Below are positions 1 to 11,449 of a stretch of DNA of 64,000 bases, in pieces; the stretch's first letter is position 1; every line of letters begins with the position of its first letter. This DNA is from Cryptomeria japonica. Taxonomy: Eukaryota > Streptophyta > Pinopsida > Cupressales > Cupressaceae. The position numbers and the translations under genes were made by a program. The notes below the pieces were generated by a model that was not told the DNA's origin, did not search any database, and saw only the letters and a program-made list of their open reading frames with translations. The DNA lies in contig NC_081414.1 of NCBI RefSeq assembly GCF_030272615.1, positions 48,474,501 to 48,538,500 on the forward strand, read 5' to 3'.

Positions 1-1
1 G

Positions 2-3000
2 ACACCAGACATTGATACTGAGGACAACCCAGAGGAGACTATGCAGGAACAACCGCAGTTGGAGATAGACATTCCTGAACCCTTGGCGACAACGAAAGTG
101 ACTATGGCTACCCTTTCCAGTTGTCCCAGATTTCATGCCTTTCAATTGAAAGGTACATTATAGGGGCAGCGAGTCATGAGCTTGGTAGATACAGAGGCCA
201 CTCACAAATTCATTGATCAAAATTTGGTTGAGCAGCGTGGGTTACAGTTTGAGGTATTTGATGGTTTTGGAGTGAAGGTTGCAGATGGTGCAGTTTTGGG
301 TTGTACTAGGAGGATTCAACAACTTAGCATTTAGATGGGGGATTATACCTTGATAGATGACTTTTATATTCTACCTCTGGAGGACTATGATGTGGTTTTG
401 GGCATGCAGTGGTTATAGGGTATTGGGAGGTATATTATTGATCACAACCGCATGCAGTTAGAGTTCCTGTCTGGCGGGAAGAAGATAATTTTGAGGGCAG
501 CTTCAGACGATGGACCTAAAGAGGTGTCTTCTCGCAGGATGGAGACTATTATTAGACATGATGATGTGATTTGGGCTACACGTTGTTTGGTGAAGTCCAA
601 AACATCTACACCTTAGGATGGTAGGGCATTTCATGTTGATATTCAGTCGGTGATGGACTAGCATGGCAGAGTCTTTGGTGACATACCTCCTGGTGTACCT
701 CTAGATAGAGGGTTTGAGCATGGGATAGAGATGGAGGATGGAGCTAAGCCAGTGATTACCACTCTATATCATCATCCTAGAGCATACAAGGATGAGATTG
801 AGAAGACTATTCATGAGTTGTTGGACATGGTCTTCATTCACCCTAGCTCTAGCCCCTTTGCTTCTTCTGTGGTGCTTATTAAGAAGAAAGATGGGACTCT
901 GTAGATGTGTATTGATTATCGGGCATTGAACAAGAAGACAATCAAGAACAGATATCCTATTCCACGCATTGATGAGTTGTTGGATGAGCTTCATGGAGCT
1001 ATCTACTTCTCTAAGATTGATCTTCATTCAGGCTATCATCAGATTCATGTACGAGCAGAGGATGTATAGAAGACCGCTTTCCATTGTCACTATGGGCACT
1101 ATGAGTTTCTGGTGATGCCTTTTGGCCTTACCAATGCGCTAGACACTTTCTAGTCTTGTATGAACCATATCTTCAACAAGTAGTTCAGGAAGTCGGTTCT
1201 AGTGTTCTTTGACAACATCCCGATTTACAGTCGTACATGGGAGGACCATCTCAGACATGTTGAGGAGGTACTTAGCATCATGGAGAGTCAGTCTCTATTT
1301 TCTAAGTTGTCCAAATGTGAGTTTGGACTTAGAGAGGTCTTATATCTGGGTCATGTGATTAGTGCTGATGGGGTGAAGGTGCATGAGGAGAAAATTCAGG
1401 CGATTCGTGATTGGCCCTGCCCTCAGATCATTACCAAGTTACGTGGATTCCTCGATCTATGTGCTTACTACAGGAGATTTGTGAGGGGCTTCTCTCAATT
1501 GGCAACACCCCTGACAGACCTCACAAAGAGAGGAGCTTTTAGATGGATAGAATAGGCATAGGGGGTCTTTGACAGACTCAAGGGGGTTATGAGAACTTGT
1601 CCAATTTTGGAACTCCCTGACTTCTCACAACCATTTGTACTTGAGTGTGATGCTTCAGGTGTGGGAATTGGAGCTGTGTTGATGCAGAACAAACATCCCA
1701 TTTCTTACAAGAGTAGGAAGTTGCATGATAATGAGAGGTTGTATACTACGTATGATAAGGAAATGTTGGCTATTATGCATGCATTAGCCAAGTTCAAACA
1801 TTATCTTGTTGGCAGCAAATTCGTGGTAAGAATAGACCACGATAGTTTGAAGTATTTCCTTGATCAGATAGAGCTCAATGATCATCAACAAAAATGGGTA
1901 AGCAAGATCCAAGCCTATGATTTTGACATCGAATTCATTAAGGGAAAGAATAATACTGTTGCTGCTGCACTTTCTAGGAAACCATCACTTGCTGCCCTAT
2001 GCTAATTGGGTGAGATTTCAATAGATTGGAAGGCTCAACTTTTAGTTGAGTACTCCAAAAATTAGCATGCTTGTAAGATCATGGATGGATTTGGTATGGA
2101 TGATAGGTACAGTGTGGTGGATGATGTCATTTACTACAAAGGAAGGGTATATCTTATTACGGGTTCTTAGTTGAAGGAACAAATTCTACATGCTTACCAT
2201 GATACTCCTACTATAGGACACCTAAGGTATGGTAAGACTTACAGGGTGGTTCGAGAGAGATTCTCTTGGAAGGGTCTCAAAGATGATGTTCTACGTCATG
2301 TCCGTGAGTGTATGACGTGCCAGCCGAATAAGTCTAAGCATACTTTTCCTATTGGTTTGTTGCAACCCTTACCTATACCAGAATAGAAGTGGACAAGGAT
2401 CTCTATGGATTTCATTACAGGTCTTCCTCGGGTTCAGGGGAAAGATTGTATCTACGCCCACTTCTTTCCTATTGCAGTTGATTTCACAACATCTTAGGTA
2501 GCTGAGATATTTTTCAGAGAGGTGTTTAGACTCCATGGCCTCCCCAAGACCATAGTGAGTGACAGGGATAGCAGGTTCATGAGTTCTTTCTAGCAAGAAC
2601 TTTTCAGGCTCGTAGGTACAAAATTGACACCCAGTACCAGCTACCACCCATAGACAGATGGGCAGACCGAGATTGTTAATAAGTGGGTTAAGGGGTATTT
2701 GCGCAGCTATGTGGTAGGACAATAGAAGGCATGGGTACGTTGGTTGTATTTGGGTGAGTATTGTTATAATACTAAACACCATATGTCTATTGCTATGACT
2801 CCTTTCAGAGCCCTCTATGGTTACGATGCATTATCTTTTGTTGATCTGGCTATAGGTGACAGCGGGGCTCCTTTTGCACATGATTGGTTACAGGGGAACC
2901 AGGATATCATGATCTCTCAGGGAGAATTTGTAGCAGGCACAGAATCAGCAGAAGGTCTACGCTGATTGGCACAGGACTGAGAGGGTATTTGAGGTGGATG

Positions 3001-3451
3001 ATATGCTTTTCCTACGTCTGCAGCCTTACTGGCAGAGCACCCTTAAAAGGGGTGGATTTGAGAAGCTCAAGCCTCATTTTTATGGGCCATACAGGATTCT
3101 CAAATGTGTTGGAGAGGTTGCCTATGAGATTGAGTTACCACCTGGCAGTCGGATTCATAATGTGTTCCACGTGTCCTGTCTGAAAAAGGCACTAGGGCAA
3201 CATATTGTAGCATCTCCTGATCTACCTCCCTTGGATGAGGAAGGTAAGTTGACGTTGGTTCTTGAGGAGATCTTGGAAGAGAGGGAGCGTTGACTAAGGA
3301 GCAGGGTGATTCGGGAGTACTTGGTTCGCTGGAGGGGTCTCCCCATAGAGGACGCCACTTGGGAGGGAGAGGCTATTTTGCAGCATCCAGCTTTGCCGTT
3401 GCTTGTGGGCAAGCATCTTCGAGAGGGGAGGACTGTCATGTCCCCTCTTTA
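2..3451 (+). pseudogene. Decayed gag-pol polyprotein of chromovirus G
   Basis: One reading frame runs from base 2 to about 2925 and the remainder continues in the next frame. Protease lies at ~150-430, with the active triad DTG changed to DTE. Reverse transcriptase covers ~740-1500; its catalytic FFDD is FFDN at ~1208-1220. RNase H is at ~1590-2000 with the YDKE motif intact. The integrase zinc-binding part is at ~2171-2340, its core at ~2390-2920 (with SDRDSRF and TDGQTE around catalytic residues), and its C-terminal part at ~2925-3290. A chromodomain (REYLVRWRGLP...ATWE) follows at 3293-3450. Eighteen in-frame stops before ~2730 are TAG and one is TAA; a TGA sits before the chromodomain and a frameshift at ~2925. 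The element cannot make its own enzymes. Confidence 0.92.
3419..3433 (+). other. Polypurine tract of element G
   Basis: The purine-rich stretch CGAGAGGGGAGGAC directly precedes the LTR start TGTCATGTCC. It overlaps the last codons of the chromodomain reading frame. This is the expected primer site for plus-strand DNA synthesis. Confidence 0.8.
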
Positions 3452-4812
3452 GCTCTATCTATCAGAGACATGTGAGTTAGCCTATTATGGAGTCTCGTAA
3501 GCTGGCAATGGTGGATAGAGACTCAGTCTGGATATTCAGTGTTTGGATTTGGTGTTTCTAGCAGTAGTAGATCAGTTTGGAGCAGTTCCTTGATTTTAGG
3601 AGGCAGTTCCTACATTTTAGGAGGCAATTCCTACTTTTAGGAGGTTGTGACAGCGTCCAGGGTTGGGGTTCCATGAAACCATTTCTTGGTTTCAGTTTCA
3701 GGAGATTTGGGTGTGTTTCCTAGTTTCTAGGAGCATCCCCAGATTTTAGGGATGAGACTACCAGTTGATCCATGATTTCTGACATCAGTCACAGACAGGT
3801 GACAGGTTCAGTTTCAGGCTTTTGGTGTGTTTCGAGCTTTCTATAGCTATTTGGGTTATACTTTTAATATATTTAAATATTTCCTAAGTTAGCATTTTAA
3901 TATTTTAAATAAGGCTATGTCTATAGCCATTTCAAAGTAATAAGGGGTTTTTGGCTTCATCTAGATTCGTATGCCCATGTGTTATACCTCGTTGGAAAGG
4001 TCTTGAACTTTTCTAAATGATTTTCACTTGCCAGGGTCCTTTTGGCGCTTAGAGTTATTTTATATTGAAAAAGTGGTGTTTTCTCTATACTTGGGCCCCC
4101 AATATTGGGAAATATGACTTTATATTAAAGCACACTTTTCATATATCTTTAGGGTTTGATTTGGAAGGAAAGACATATAAGGAGAAGGAAACCTAATTTC
4201 TCATTGTCTTTTACATATTGAAAACTTGTTTGGTGCGATATTGCTCTAGTAGAGCAATTTTTCAATCTAGGACGCAAACCCCATGATTGGTACTGGCTGG
4301 GACGTAGCCTTCAACTATTGATTGGCAGTGGATTCTTTTGGCATTGGCATTATTGGTCAGAGTGTATGTGCTATTCCTTGTGGAGATTCAAATTGCTTGG
4401 TGAGGGTTTCAGCAGGGTGATTGAATTTCCCAGCTGGGGCGTGATTGTTTCAGCTTGATGCCACCATTATAGCAAGTACACTATACGTTGGAAGCAGTGA
4501 AGACTTTCATTCAGCCATAGCTGGTGTTCTTGGTTTGTGTTCATCATCTACCCTTCAGTTGGCGCCATTATTGGATGTAAGCACATCCCAAGTGCGTAGA
4601 GAATAATCTAGATATTATAAATTAGAAATCTACGTGGTATGATTTGTATCAATTCCGATTTAATTGAATGTTCTTACTTGTTTCGGTTTCCTTCCTTATT
4701 TGTTGTTCTTTATTCATTACTTGCTTATATATTCAAAAAAATACAAAAAGGAAACCAAACATTCTGCAACTTCTCTCTATTTTGTAAGACCATCAACAAA
4801 AATCACAGGAAA
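3434..4812 (+). repeat. 3' LTR of element G (right edge approximate)
   Basis: It starts with TGTCATGTCC right after the polypurine tract. The interior is non-coding, with short near-repeats at ~3590-3650 (variants of ttttaggaggcagttccta, three copies). A TATA-like CATATAA lies at 4174-4180. The end is placed at a CA near 4812 only because LTRs usually end in CA; there is no second copy in the window to confirm it. Confidence 0.6.
4173..4180 (+). promoter_or_regulatory. TATA-like box in LTR of G
   Basis: ACATATAAGG lies about 740 bp into the LTR, a reasonable place for the U3/R promoter of a Ty3/gypsy element. The call rests on motif and position only. Confidence 0.4.
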
Positions 4813-4842
4813 ATATAGTTTATTATTTTAAAAATTACAGCA

Positions 4843-5870
4843 GATCAGCAAGGGGATCCATCAGGGATCTTTCAGGGACCCTCTATCTGTGTTTTGTGTG
4901 GTAATGGGGAGGAAGATTCCTCACACCTATTCTTCAGATGCCCCTTCTCTATGCTTATTTGGCATTATTGGTGGGGGTGTGGAAGTATCTTTGTATCTAT
5001 GTAGATTCTCTGATGGAGTTCTGGAGCAATTTGGGCAGACCTTCTATCCTGTCCTTCTTCCTACATATTGTCTGGTATATTGGGCCCATCTTCATTCTAT
5101 GGCAGATTTGGCTCGAGAGGAACATGAGGATCTTTCGTGAGGTCAGATTGTTTGTTCAACAAGTTTGGAATAGGATCATTGCAATGGTCTAGGAGACAGT
5201 GGAAGCGAAATGTGAGGTGAATTTTCCTTTGGGTAGAGAGGAGGCAGATATTGTGAGTAGGCTTGGTCTGCAAGAGTTGTCTCCAGCCTCAGCTTGTGTC
5301 AGGAGAGGTAGACGGGCCATGAAGAAGGTGTAAAGGGTGGGAAGGTGGATACCCCCTCAGGATGAGTTTTTCAAGATTAACATTGATGGCTCATCTAGGG
5401 GTAACCCAGGCCCTATTGGAGTTGGTGGTGTTGGCAGGAATAGCATGGGGGAGGTGGTTTTCTTCTTTTTGGTGCATAAAGGGTGGCAATCTAATAATTT
5501 TATGGAGGGATTTGTGATTCTCTATGCCCTAGAGCATGCTTGGGAGTTGAGACGAAGGAAGGTGATTTGTGAATCAGACTCACAAATTGTTGTTAACTTA
5601 TTGAATGAGCAAAAGGTGAGTGGGGTTTAGTGGTAGTTGGCAGGGATTGTTCAGCAGATTCTCCAAATTTGTTCTATAATGGAGTAGGTGTCTTTCATCC
5701 ACATCCCTCGTGAATGGAATAGAGCAGCTGATTGTTTGGCCAAGTGGGTCTCGGAGCATGGTAGTGATTGGAAAGTTGATGGTTGGGAGCATCTCTCCAG
5801 GGATTACTGTTAGGACTTGCAGAAGATTTTTACTGAGGACATGGATGGTTATGAAGCTGGTTGATCTAGG
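4843..5870 (+). pseudogene. LINE reverse transcriptase tail plus RNase H
   Basis: The zf-RVT motif is read at ~4885-4955 as CVLCGNGEEDSSHLFFRC, a C-x2-C...H-x4-C arrangement. A following stretch, WQIWLERNMRIFRE, is typical of the linker in plant LINE ORF2. The RNase H begins at ~5337 and carries IDGSSRGNPGP, MEG, ESDSQ and REWNRAADCLAKWV, so the four acidic catalytic positions are present. The frame changes between the zinc motif and the linker, and stops occur at ~5190, ~5332, 5628, 5631 and ~5683. The protein is dead. Confidence 0.85.
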
Positions 5871-5985
5871 GCTAGTTTGGTGGTTCTTTCCTGGGGCCTT
5901 GGGTCTCTGGGTCTCTTTGTAATTCTTGTTTCTAATTCCCAATAAAGTTTTTACCCCTTTATTAAAAATAAAAATAAAAATTGAA
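4843..5985 (+). mobile_element. 5'-truncated LINE (L1-type) 3' end
   Basis: Only the last ~1.1 kb of a non-LTR retrotransposon remains: the zinc-binding tail of the reverse transcriptase, a plant-type RNase H, a short 3' UTR and an A-rich tail made of (TAAAAA)-like units at ~5960-5983. Truncation at the 5' end is usual for target-primed insertion. I could not find a clear target-site duplication, so the left edge is approximate. It lies just beyond the LTR of element G. Confidence 0.8.
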
Positions 5986-6457
5986 TATATTAAATGCAAA
6001 GACCAAATATATCAAAATCTAAATATTAATAAAAATAATAATGACCAATGTATTTATTAGTTTGATAAATAATTAGATTAAAAAGAAAAAATAATTTTGA
6101 TTTATTATAATTAAAATATTAATTAATATGTAGAAAAAATATATTTAATACAATACAAACAATATTGACATTAATTAAAAGATAAACTCAACATGAACAA
6201 AATAAAATATTATAAATTTAAGTATAAATATAAGTGAATTCTTAAGGAAATTAAATGTAAATAATTAAATAAATTAAAATTGTTAAAATTTTAGAATAAA
6301 AAATAAAATAATCTATGAAAAAGCCAAAATATTAATCTAAAATTTATTAATTTAATAACTTCAACTTTTATATATGTATAATTATATTATGATTAGTATT
6401 ATTTAAAAAAATAATTATATTGATTGAAAATTTATGATTATTTATCAAGATATATTT

Positions 6458-6546
6458 AAAAGTTAAATAATATTTTTTTTAATTTTTTTTTGGGTAAAGT
6501 GTTATCTTTATGGGGATAGCTCCTTATATAAAAGTTAAATAATATT
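6458..6546 (-). mobile_element. Short retroposed fragment with 17-bp TSD
   Basis: A 55-bp insert (6475-6529) is flanked by perfect copies of AAAAGTTAAATAATATT at 6458-6474 and 6530-6546. Read on the - strand the insert ends in a long A-rich tail after CACTTTACCC. A tail plus a long target-site duplication is the mark of LINE-driven insertion, so this is a severely 5'-truncated SINE or LINE. Its family is not recognised. Confidence 0.7.
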
Positions 6547-7083
6547 AATATTATAATATCTATATAATAAATAGTAAAATCAATTATTTATATTAAATAT
6601 TATTATATAAATATAATAATTATTAAAATAATATCTATTTATTAAACTTAATACTATGCATTATATTACTTTTAAATATAAGAATCAAAGTGGACTCCAA
6701 CTCTCTGGGCATGATAAAAAAACAAGTGAATATTTTCTAGTGTTTGACAAGAGACGCATTGCGTCAAGTTTCTGTTGTTGTTGTAATAATATGGATTAAT
6801 TTGAGGAATTAATAGAAGGAAAATTTAGATTAGTTTTAGAGAAAATATTATAGAAATAATTATGCAAATAACAAATTAATTTTAGACACGTTCTTGAAGA
6901 TAGAAGATATTAATATTTTAAAAGCGTTAGCAAAATATAAGAAGAGGTAAAGAAGTTTGAAATTTTAAATAAATACTTGTTTGTATAGTAATTTAAGAAG
7001 TTAATGAGAAGTGATTATGCAAAGTTAAGTTTATAATTAGTCTCATAAATGCAAATACTAAGTATGCATTGAACATGAGTAAT

Positions 7084-7203
7084 GGATATTCTTTTAATGT
7101 GAAAATCTAATTGTGACATTACTCTAAGAAATTGTTGTTATTAAAGTTGCATAGGATATTGTTTTAATTTAAAAATTTGGTGGTGATATTACTCTTAGAA
7201 ATA
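7084..7203. repeat. Imperfect 70-bp tandem duplication
   Basis: Two diverged units begin with GGATATT at 7084 and 7154 and share the pattern GGATATT(C/G)TTTTAAT...GA(C/T)ATTACTCT(A/T)AGAAAT. No coding meaning is visible. Confidence 0.5.
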
Positions 7204-7799
7204 ATTAATTCAGAATTATAAGTTGAGATATTAATTTGGAATTAATCATTTAGAATGAAATCATAATATAAAATTAACTTGGTAGAGTTTTTCAACTTGT
7301 AATCAATTCTCTGGATAATGTATGAACTTAGTTGAAAATAAATAAATAAATGATATAACATCTTCCAATCTAAAAATAATTAGACATACTTTTAAGCATC
7401 TATAATTTCTTAAAAATTTGATGTGTTAATATTGAATCTAGATTTGTATATTTTATACATCTTAAAATACAGTTGAAATACAATTGATATGTTCTCTATT
7501 TCAAACTCACACATAATTATTAGAGATAGTACTAAAGTCAACATGGATCCTTAATAATATGTATGAAAGTGTCCTTTAAAACAAATCAACAAAACAAAAA
7601 TTCCCTTAATAATATTATTAAGTGTATCAAGTTTTAATTCCTTCGATAAACAATTCTTGCAGAGTGTGTTAGGAAAACGCGTATAAAGTCTACATACCCA
7701 CATGTTAGCTTGCTAATACAGAATACCCCGTGTGTCCATATAACAATATGGCACTTGGCAATGGAGAAAACCAGCTCAAAATATCTCAAATCCACCATT

Positions 7800-7812
7800 T
7801 CTATATACATAA
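7800..7812 (+). promoter_or_regulatory. Possible TATA box upstream of split exon
   Basis: CTATATACATAAA lies about 185 bp upstream of the ATG at 7992. In a very AT-rich region such a motif is expected by chance, so this is weak. A 10-codon upstream ORF (ATG near 7943, stop TAA) lies between it and the ATG. Confidence 0.2.
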
Positions 7813-7991
7813 AGGCAACGTGACCTGCTTTTACTTGGATATTTCCCTTTGTAGATTTCAAAACTAATAAATTCCAATTCACTGACTTCCTTCATGTTTG
7901 TTGAAAAATCTTCAAATCTCAACATTCAGAAAAAACTTAATAATGGTTGCATCTTCCATTAGTTCAAATTTTTAAAATGATAAAAGTAAAA

Positions 7992-8034
7992 ATGGATGGA
8001 CTAGAAGAGGAAGAGGAGACTTTGTCATTGTTGG
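7992..8034 (+). pseudogene. Glyoxalase I/VOC-like exon, part 1 (before element R)
   Basis: An ATG at 7992 opens a frame of 14 codons, rich in Glu (MDGLEEEEETLSLL), plus the first base of codon 15. It stops at the left target-site duplication of element R. When R and one TSD copy are disregarded, the frame continues without a break into 13465-13526, which holds the recognisable motif. Plant glyoxalase I-family (vicinal oxygen chelate) proteins commonly begin with a short acidic leader before this motif. It could be the first exon of a gene or a gene fragment; in either case it is interrupted here. Confidence 0.55.
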
Positions 8035-8205
8035 TATTATGGGGACATAATTGGTAAAAAAATATTGTTGTATTTACGAATGATCATGAAGATCATTATA
8101 AAGAATTACAAAGAATCTCAAAATAAAAAGATTCTAATAAGAAACTAAAATTACAATATATTACATTATTGAGCATTAATAACTTAGGAAAATATAATAT
8201 TAATA
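8035..8205 (-). repeat. 3' LTR of element R (171 bp)
   Basis: It matches 12989-13152 plus 13453-13459 with about 8 substitutions. The ends are TATTA and TAATA, an inverted pair. A 171-bp LTR is short for a coding copia element. Confidence 0.92.
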
Positions 8206-8215
8206 CCTTCCCTTA
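8206..8215 (-). other. Polypurine tract of element R
   Basis: On the - strand, TAAGGGAAGG lies immediately before the LTR start TATTAATATT. Confidence 0.7.
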
Positions 8216-8289
8216 ATGCTTAATCTATCAACTACACCAATAGATCCCTTGAATTTTACAAACTTATCTGGACTGAGGGGCTTGGTGAG

Positions 8290-10103
8290 AATATTGGCTT
8301 GCTGCTCCGTTGTAGGAACATACAACAACTAAATGGATCCGTCTTCAACCAACTGTCGAATGTAATGACAATGATGCTCTACATGTTTGGTTCTTTCGCG
8401 GAAGACTGGATTCTTGGCAAGTTTGAGAACTCCCTGATTGTCAAAGAACAGGGGAGTCAGGCCTGCTTGAGATATTTGCATATCCGCAAGAATCCAGCAA
8501 AGCCAAACTGCGTCACAAGATGCCTTAACTGCTCCCCGATATTCTATTTCTGTCAAGGAGAGAGCCACTGCCTACTGCTTCTTACTAGTCCAAGTGACTG
8601 CACCGGATCCCAAACTGAACACATATCCAGATGTTGAATTTTTGTCATCAACCGAGCCTGCCCAATCTGAATCTGTGAACCCACTGAGTCTAGGATCATG
8701 ACTCCTAGTGTAAATAATTCCATAATCAGAGGTGCCTTTCACATACGCAACACATGCTTCGTTGCTACCCAATGATCAGCCTTAGGGGTTGTCATGAAGC
8801 GTGAAATGTAGCTCACAACAAAACTGAGATCTGATCTAGTAGTAGTAAGATAGATGAGACTACCCACTAGTTGCCTGAATTGTGTTTCATCTACAGGAGG
8901 AGAATCAGACTTGGCTATCAACTTCAAGCCAGTCTCTATAGGTGTGGAAGTAGGTTTGCAATCCTACATTTGAAACCTGTCAAGCAAGTTCCTAGCATAC
9001 TTAGACTAAGAAATAAATATGCTACCATCAATCTACCAAACCTCAACACCTAAACAATAATGAAAAAGCCCCAAATCTGTCATATCAAAATCCTTGCACA
9101 AATCCTGTTTGATTTCTGCAATCAAATGTGTTGAACTGCCAGTAATGATCAAGTCATCCACATAGACAACAAGAATGAGAATATCATCACCAGAGTGTTT
9201 GATATACAAATTACTGTCAGAAGGGCAATGTTGAAAACCAAGAGCAACCAAGTATTGATCAATCTTAATGTACCACTCTCGAGGAGCTTGTTTAAGCCCA
9301 TGGAGTGCTTTAACGAGTCTACATACTTGATGTTCTTTGTCGACAACCTTGAAACTAGGAGGCTGCGTCATGTAGACTTCTTCCTGCAACTGACCATTGA
9401 AGAAGGCACTCTTAACATCCATCTGATGGGCTTTCCATCCAAACTGAGCTGCAATAGCAAGAAGAAGATGAATGGTACTCATCTTGGCAGTAGGAGCAAA
9501 TGTCTCTTCATAATCAATTCCCTCTCGTTGTGTGAATCCTCAAGAAACTAATCTAGCCTTGTACTTATCCAAGGTACCATCTGCATGATACTTGACCTTA
9601 TAGACCCATTTGCAGCTAATGGGTTTCTTCCTTGGAGGAAGATCAGAGAGAACCCAGGTGTTGTTCTTCAGAAGGCTCTGGTATTCTACGTCCATTGCAT
9701 GTTCCCACTCTGGAATCCCTTTTTCTTTGGTATAAGTCTGAGGCTCATAAATACTATGAATGTTGTCCATGAGAGCAAATTTAACTGTATTTTGTTGTTT
9801 GCCCTTATTTCTAGAAGATCTACCCTCAGTGAGCTCATCAGGATGAAGATCATTGATGGTCTTAGCCCACCACTTAGGCCGGAGAGTAGATGGGCTAACA
9901 TCTAATGGAGGATGAATAACTGGAACTGGAGGAGGAAGAGGACCTGCAACAGGTGGAAGATTAGCATCATCCAGAGGAAATTCAGGTAGTGCATCATCAA
10001 ATACAGAATCTGCATCATCCCTCCCATTAGGTGAACCAAATGGAAGACAAACACCTAAATCCAAAGCCTTCAAAGGCTGATCCTCAGAATTTTGCTTAGA
10101 CAA
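8290..10103 (-). pseudogene. Element R reverse transcriptase and RNase H
   Basis: Read right to left: the RT entry region WEHAMDVEYQSLLKNNTWVL and KWVYKVKYHADGTLDKYKARLV at ~9540-9720; RT core with [31 protein letters not shown] and an intact YVDD at ~9033-9482; and a copia RNase H with TDSDWAGS at ~8572-8772 and IEYRGAVKASCDAVWLCWIL, TKHVEHHCHYIRQ at ~8329-8568. RT precedes RNase H and both lie downstream of integrase, as in copia. Stops and frame changes separate the segments. The 9720-10103 part encodes the Pro-rich linker between integrase and RT. Confidence 0.9.
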
Positions 10104-10392
10104 GGAAAGTTGAAATGGTCCTCGATCTTCATCAAAGACAACATCATGACTGAAGATGAGACGATCAGTATCTACATCAATCAGTCGGAGGCCTTATAGT
10201 TGCCATTGTATCCCGTAAACATGAGCTTCTGACTCTTGGAATCCAACTTAGAGTGCTTGACATCTGGAATCCAAACATATGCAAGAGAGCCAAAAACTTT
10301 CAAATGACTGATCCTGGGTTTGCGACCAGTCTAGGCTTCCTCAGTAGTCTTCCCTTTAACAACATGAATGGGAGACCTATTAAGGAGATAGA

Positions 10393-11440
10393 CTACAGTA
10401 AACATTGCTTCTGCCCAATACTTCTTAGGAATATTTTTTTGTGTTCCAATGTAGACCTAGCCATTTTTGTAATGGTGCGATTACGCCGTTCTATAATATT
10501 GTTCTGTGGAGGGGTGTATGGTGTGGTTAACTGACGTTTTATGTGATGTGTGTTACATAAAGTGGAGAAAGCAGTAGAACAAAAGTCCCCCCAATTATCA
10601 GACCTAAGAGTAATAATAGAACAACTAGACTCTTTTTCTACCAAGGCCTTAAATTTATGAAATACAGGAAACACATCTGATTTCTGTCTAAGAAAGTACA
10701 CCCACATCTTGCGACTGTAATCATCAATAAAAAGTAATAAATACCTGCACCCAGTAACATAAGTAGTATTCATTGGACCACATACATCAGCATGGACCAA
10801 CTGTAGTACCTTAGATGCTCGCCATGAGTCACCATCCTTGAACGATGTCCTGAGTTGTTTCCCAGCCTAACAAGCCTAACAAGCATCACAAACTCGTTGA
10901 ATCTGAGTTTGAATTTCAGGTAGGCCATGTACTAAATCTTCCTGAACAAGCCAAGAAAGATAATGATTGTTCAGGTGACCATATCATTGATGCCATAGAG
11001 AGGAGATAGAGGAGGATTTTGTTGCGAAGGCATGCTCAAGAGAATCACTTGTATCCACAAGTCCATAAAGACCATGATCCTCAATACCAATAGCAACTGT
11101 AGTGCGTGTCGCACGATCAACAATAGAACACTTATGTGCACTGAAGATGACATCAAGCTGAGGAGAATGTTGCATAATCTGACTCACGAAGAGAAGGTTC
11201 AATTCCATACCGGGAATGTAGTACACATTGAGGAATATGAGATTCCTCCCACTAGACTGTATCTGAACGTTGCCCTTGCCAACAAGTGTATACTCCTCAC
11301 CTCCTCCAAAAACAATTGAATCAATATAGGGAGTGAATTCTGCAAACCAATCACGCCTGTGAGTGAAATGTCGAGAAGCACCAGAATCAATGTACCAAGC
11401 AGAAGATTTCACATGGTCTACAGGTCTTTTAGACATGAAG
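10393..11440 (-). pseudogene. Element R protease and integrase
   Basis: The protease active site is in AWYIDSGASRHFTHRRDWF near 11380. The gag-pre-integrase segment follows. The integrase core at ~10393-10800 carries HADVCGP, LRSDNWGDF and NNIIERRNR, which hold the catalytic Asp, Asp and Glu. Several frame breaks lie at 10800-10990, where the zinc-binding part should be. Confidence 0.88.
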
Positions 11441-11449
11441 GTATAAAAG

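Larger units (their letters stand above)
1..4812 (+). mobile_element. Chromovirus G (Ty3/gypsy), 3' part with 3' LTR
   Basis: The window opens inside this element, so its 5' LTR, leader and most of gag are missing. Order on the + strand is protease, reverse transcriptase, RNase H, integrase, chromodomain, polypurine tract, 3' LTR; integrase after RNase H is the Ty3/gypsy order and the terminal chromodomain defines a chromovirus. A Tekay/Del-like assignment is possible from the overall sequence but tentative. The right edge is uncertain because no second LTR is available; the LTR may end near 4812 and a LINE fragment starts shortly after. Confidence 0.9.
5986..7991. other. AT-rich non-coding DNA
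   Basis: This stretch of about 2 kb is very AT-rich, with runs of TAAATA/AATATT, no convincing reading frame and no recognised domain. It holds a tiny retroposed insertion at 6475-6529 and an imperfect 70-bp duplication at 7084-7203. Its last ~350 bp may be upstream region of the split glyoxalase-like exon. Otherwise I see nothing in it. Confidence 0.6.

Noticed and set aside
2-3451. TAG read as an amino acid (code change or readthrough)
   Set aside because: Catalytic residues are also mutated and there are frameshifts; ordinary decay explains the stops.
7634-7882. 82-codon ORF on the - strand
   Set aside because: No similarity recognised; in AT-rich DNA and opposite to the glyoxalase-like exon.
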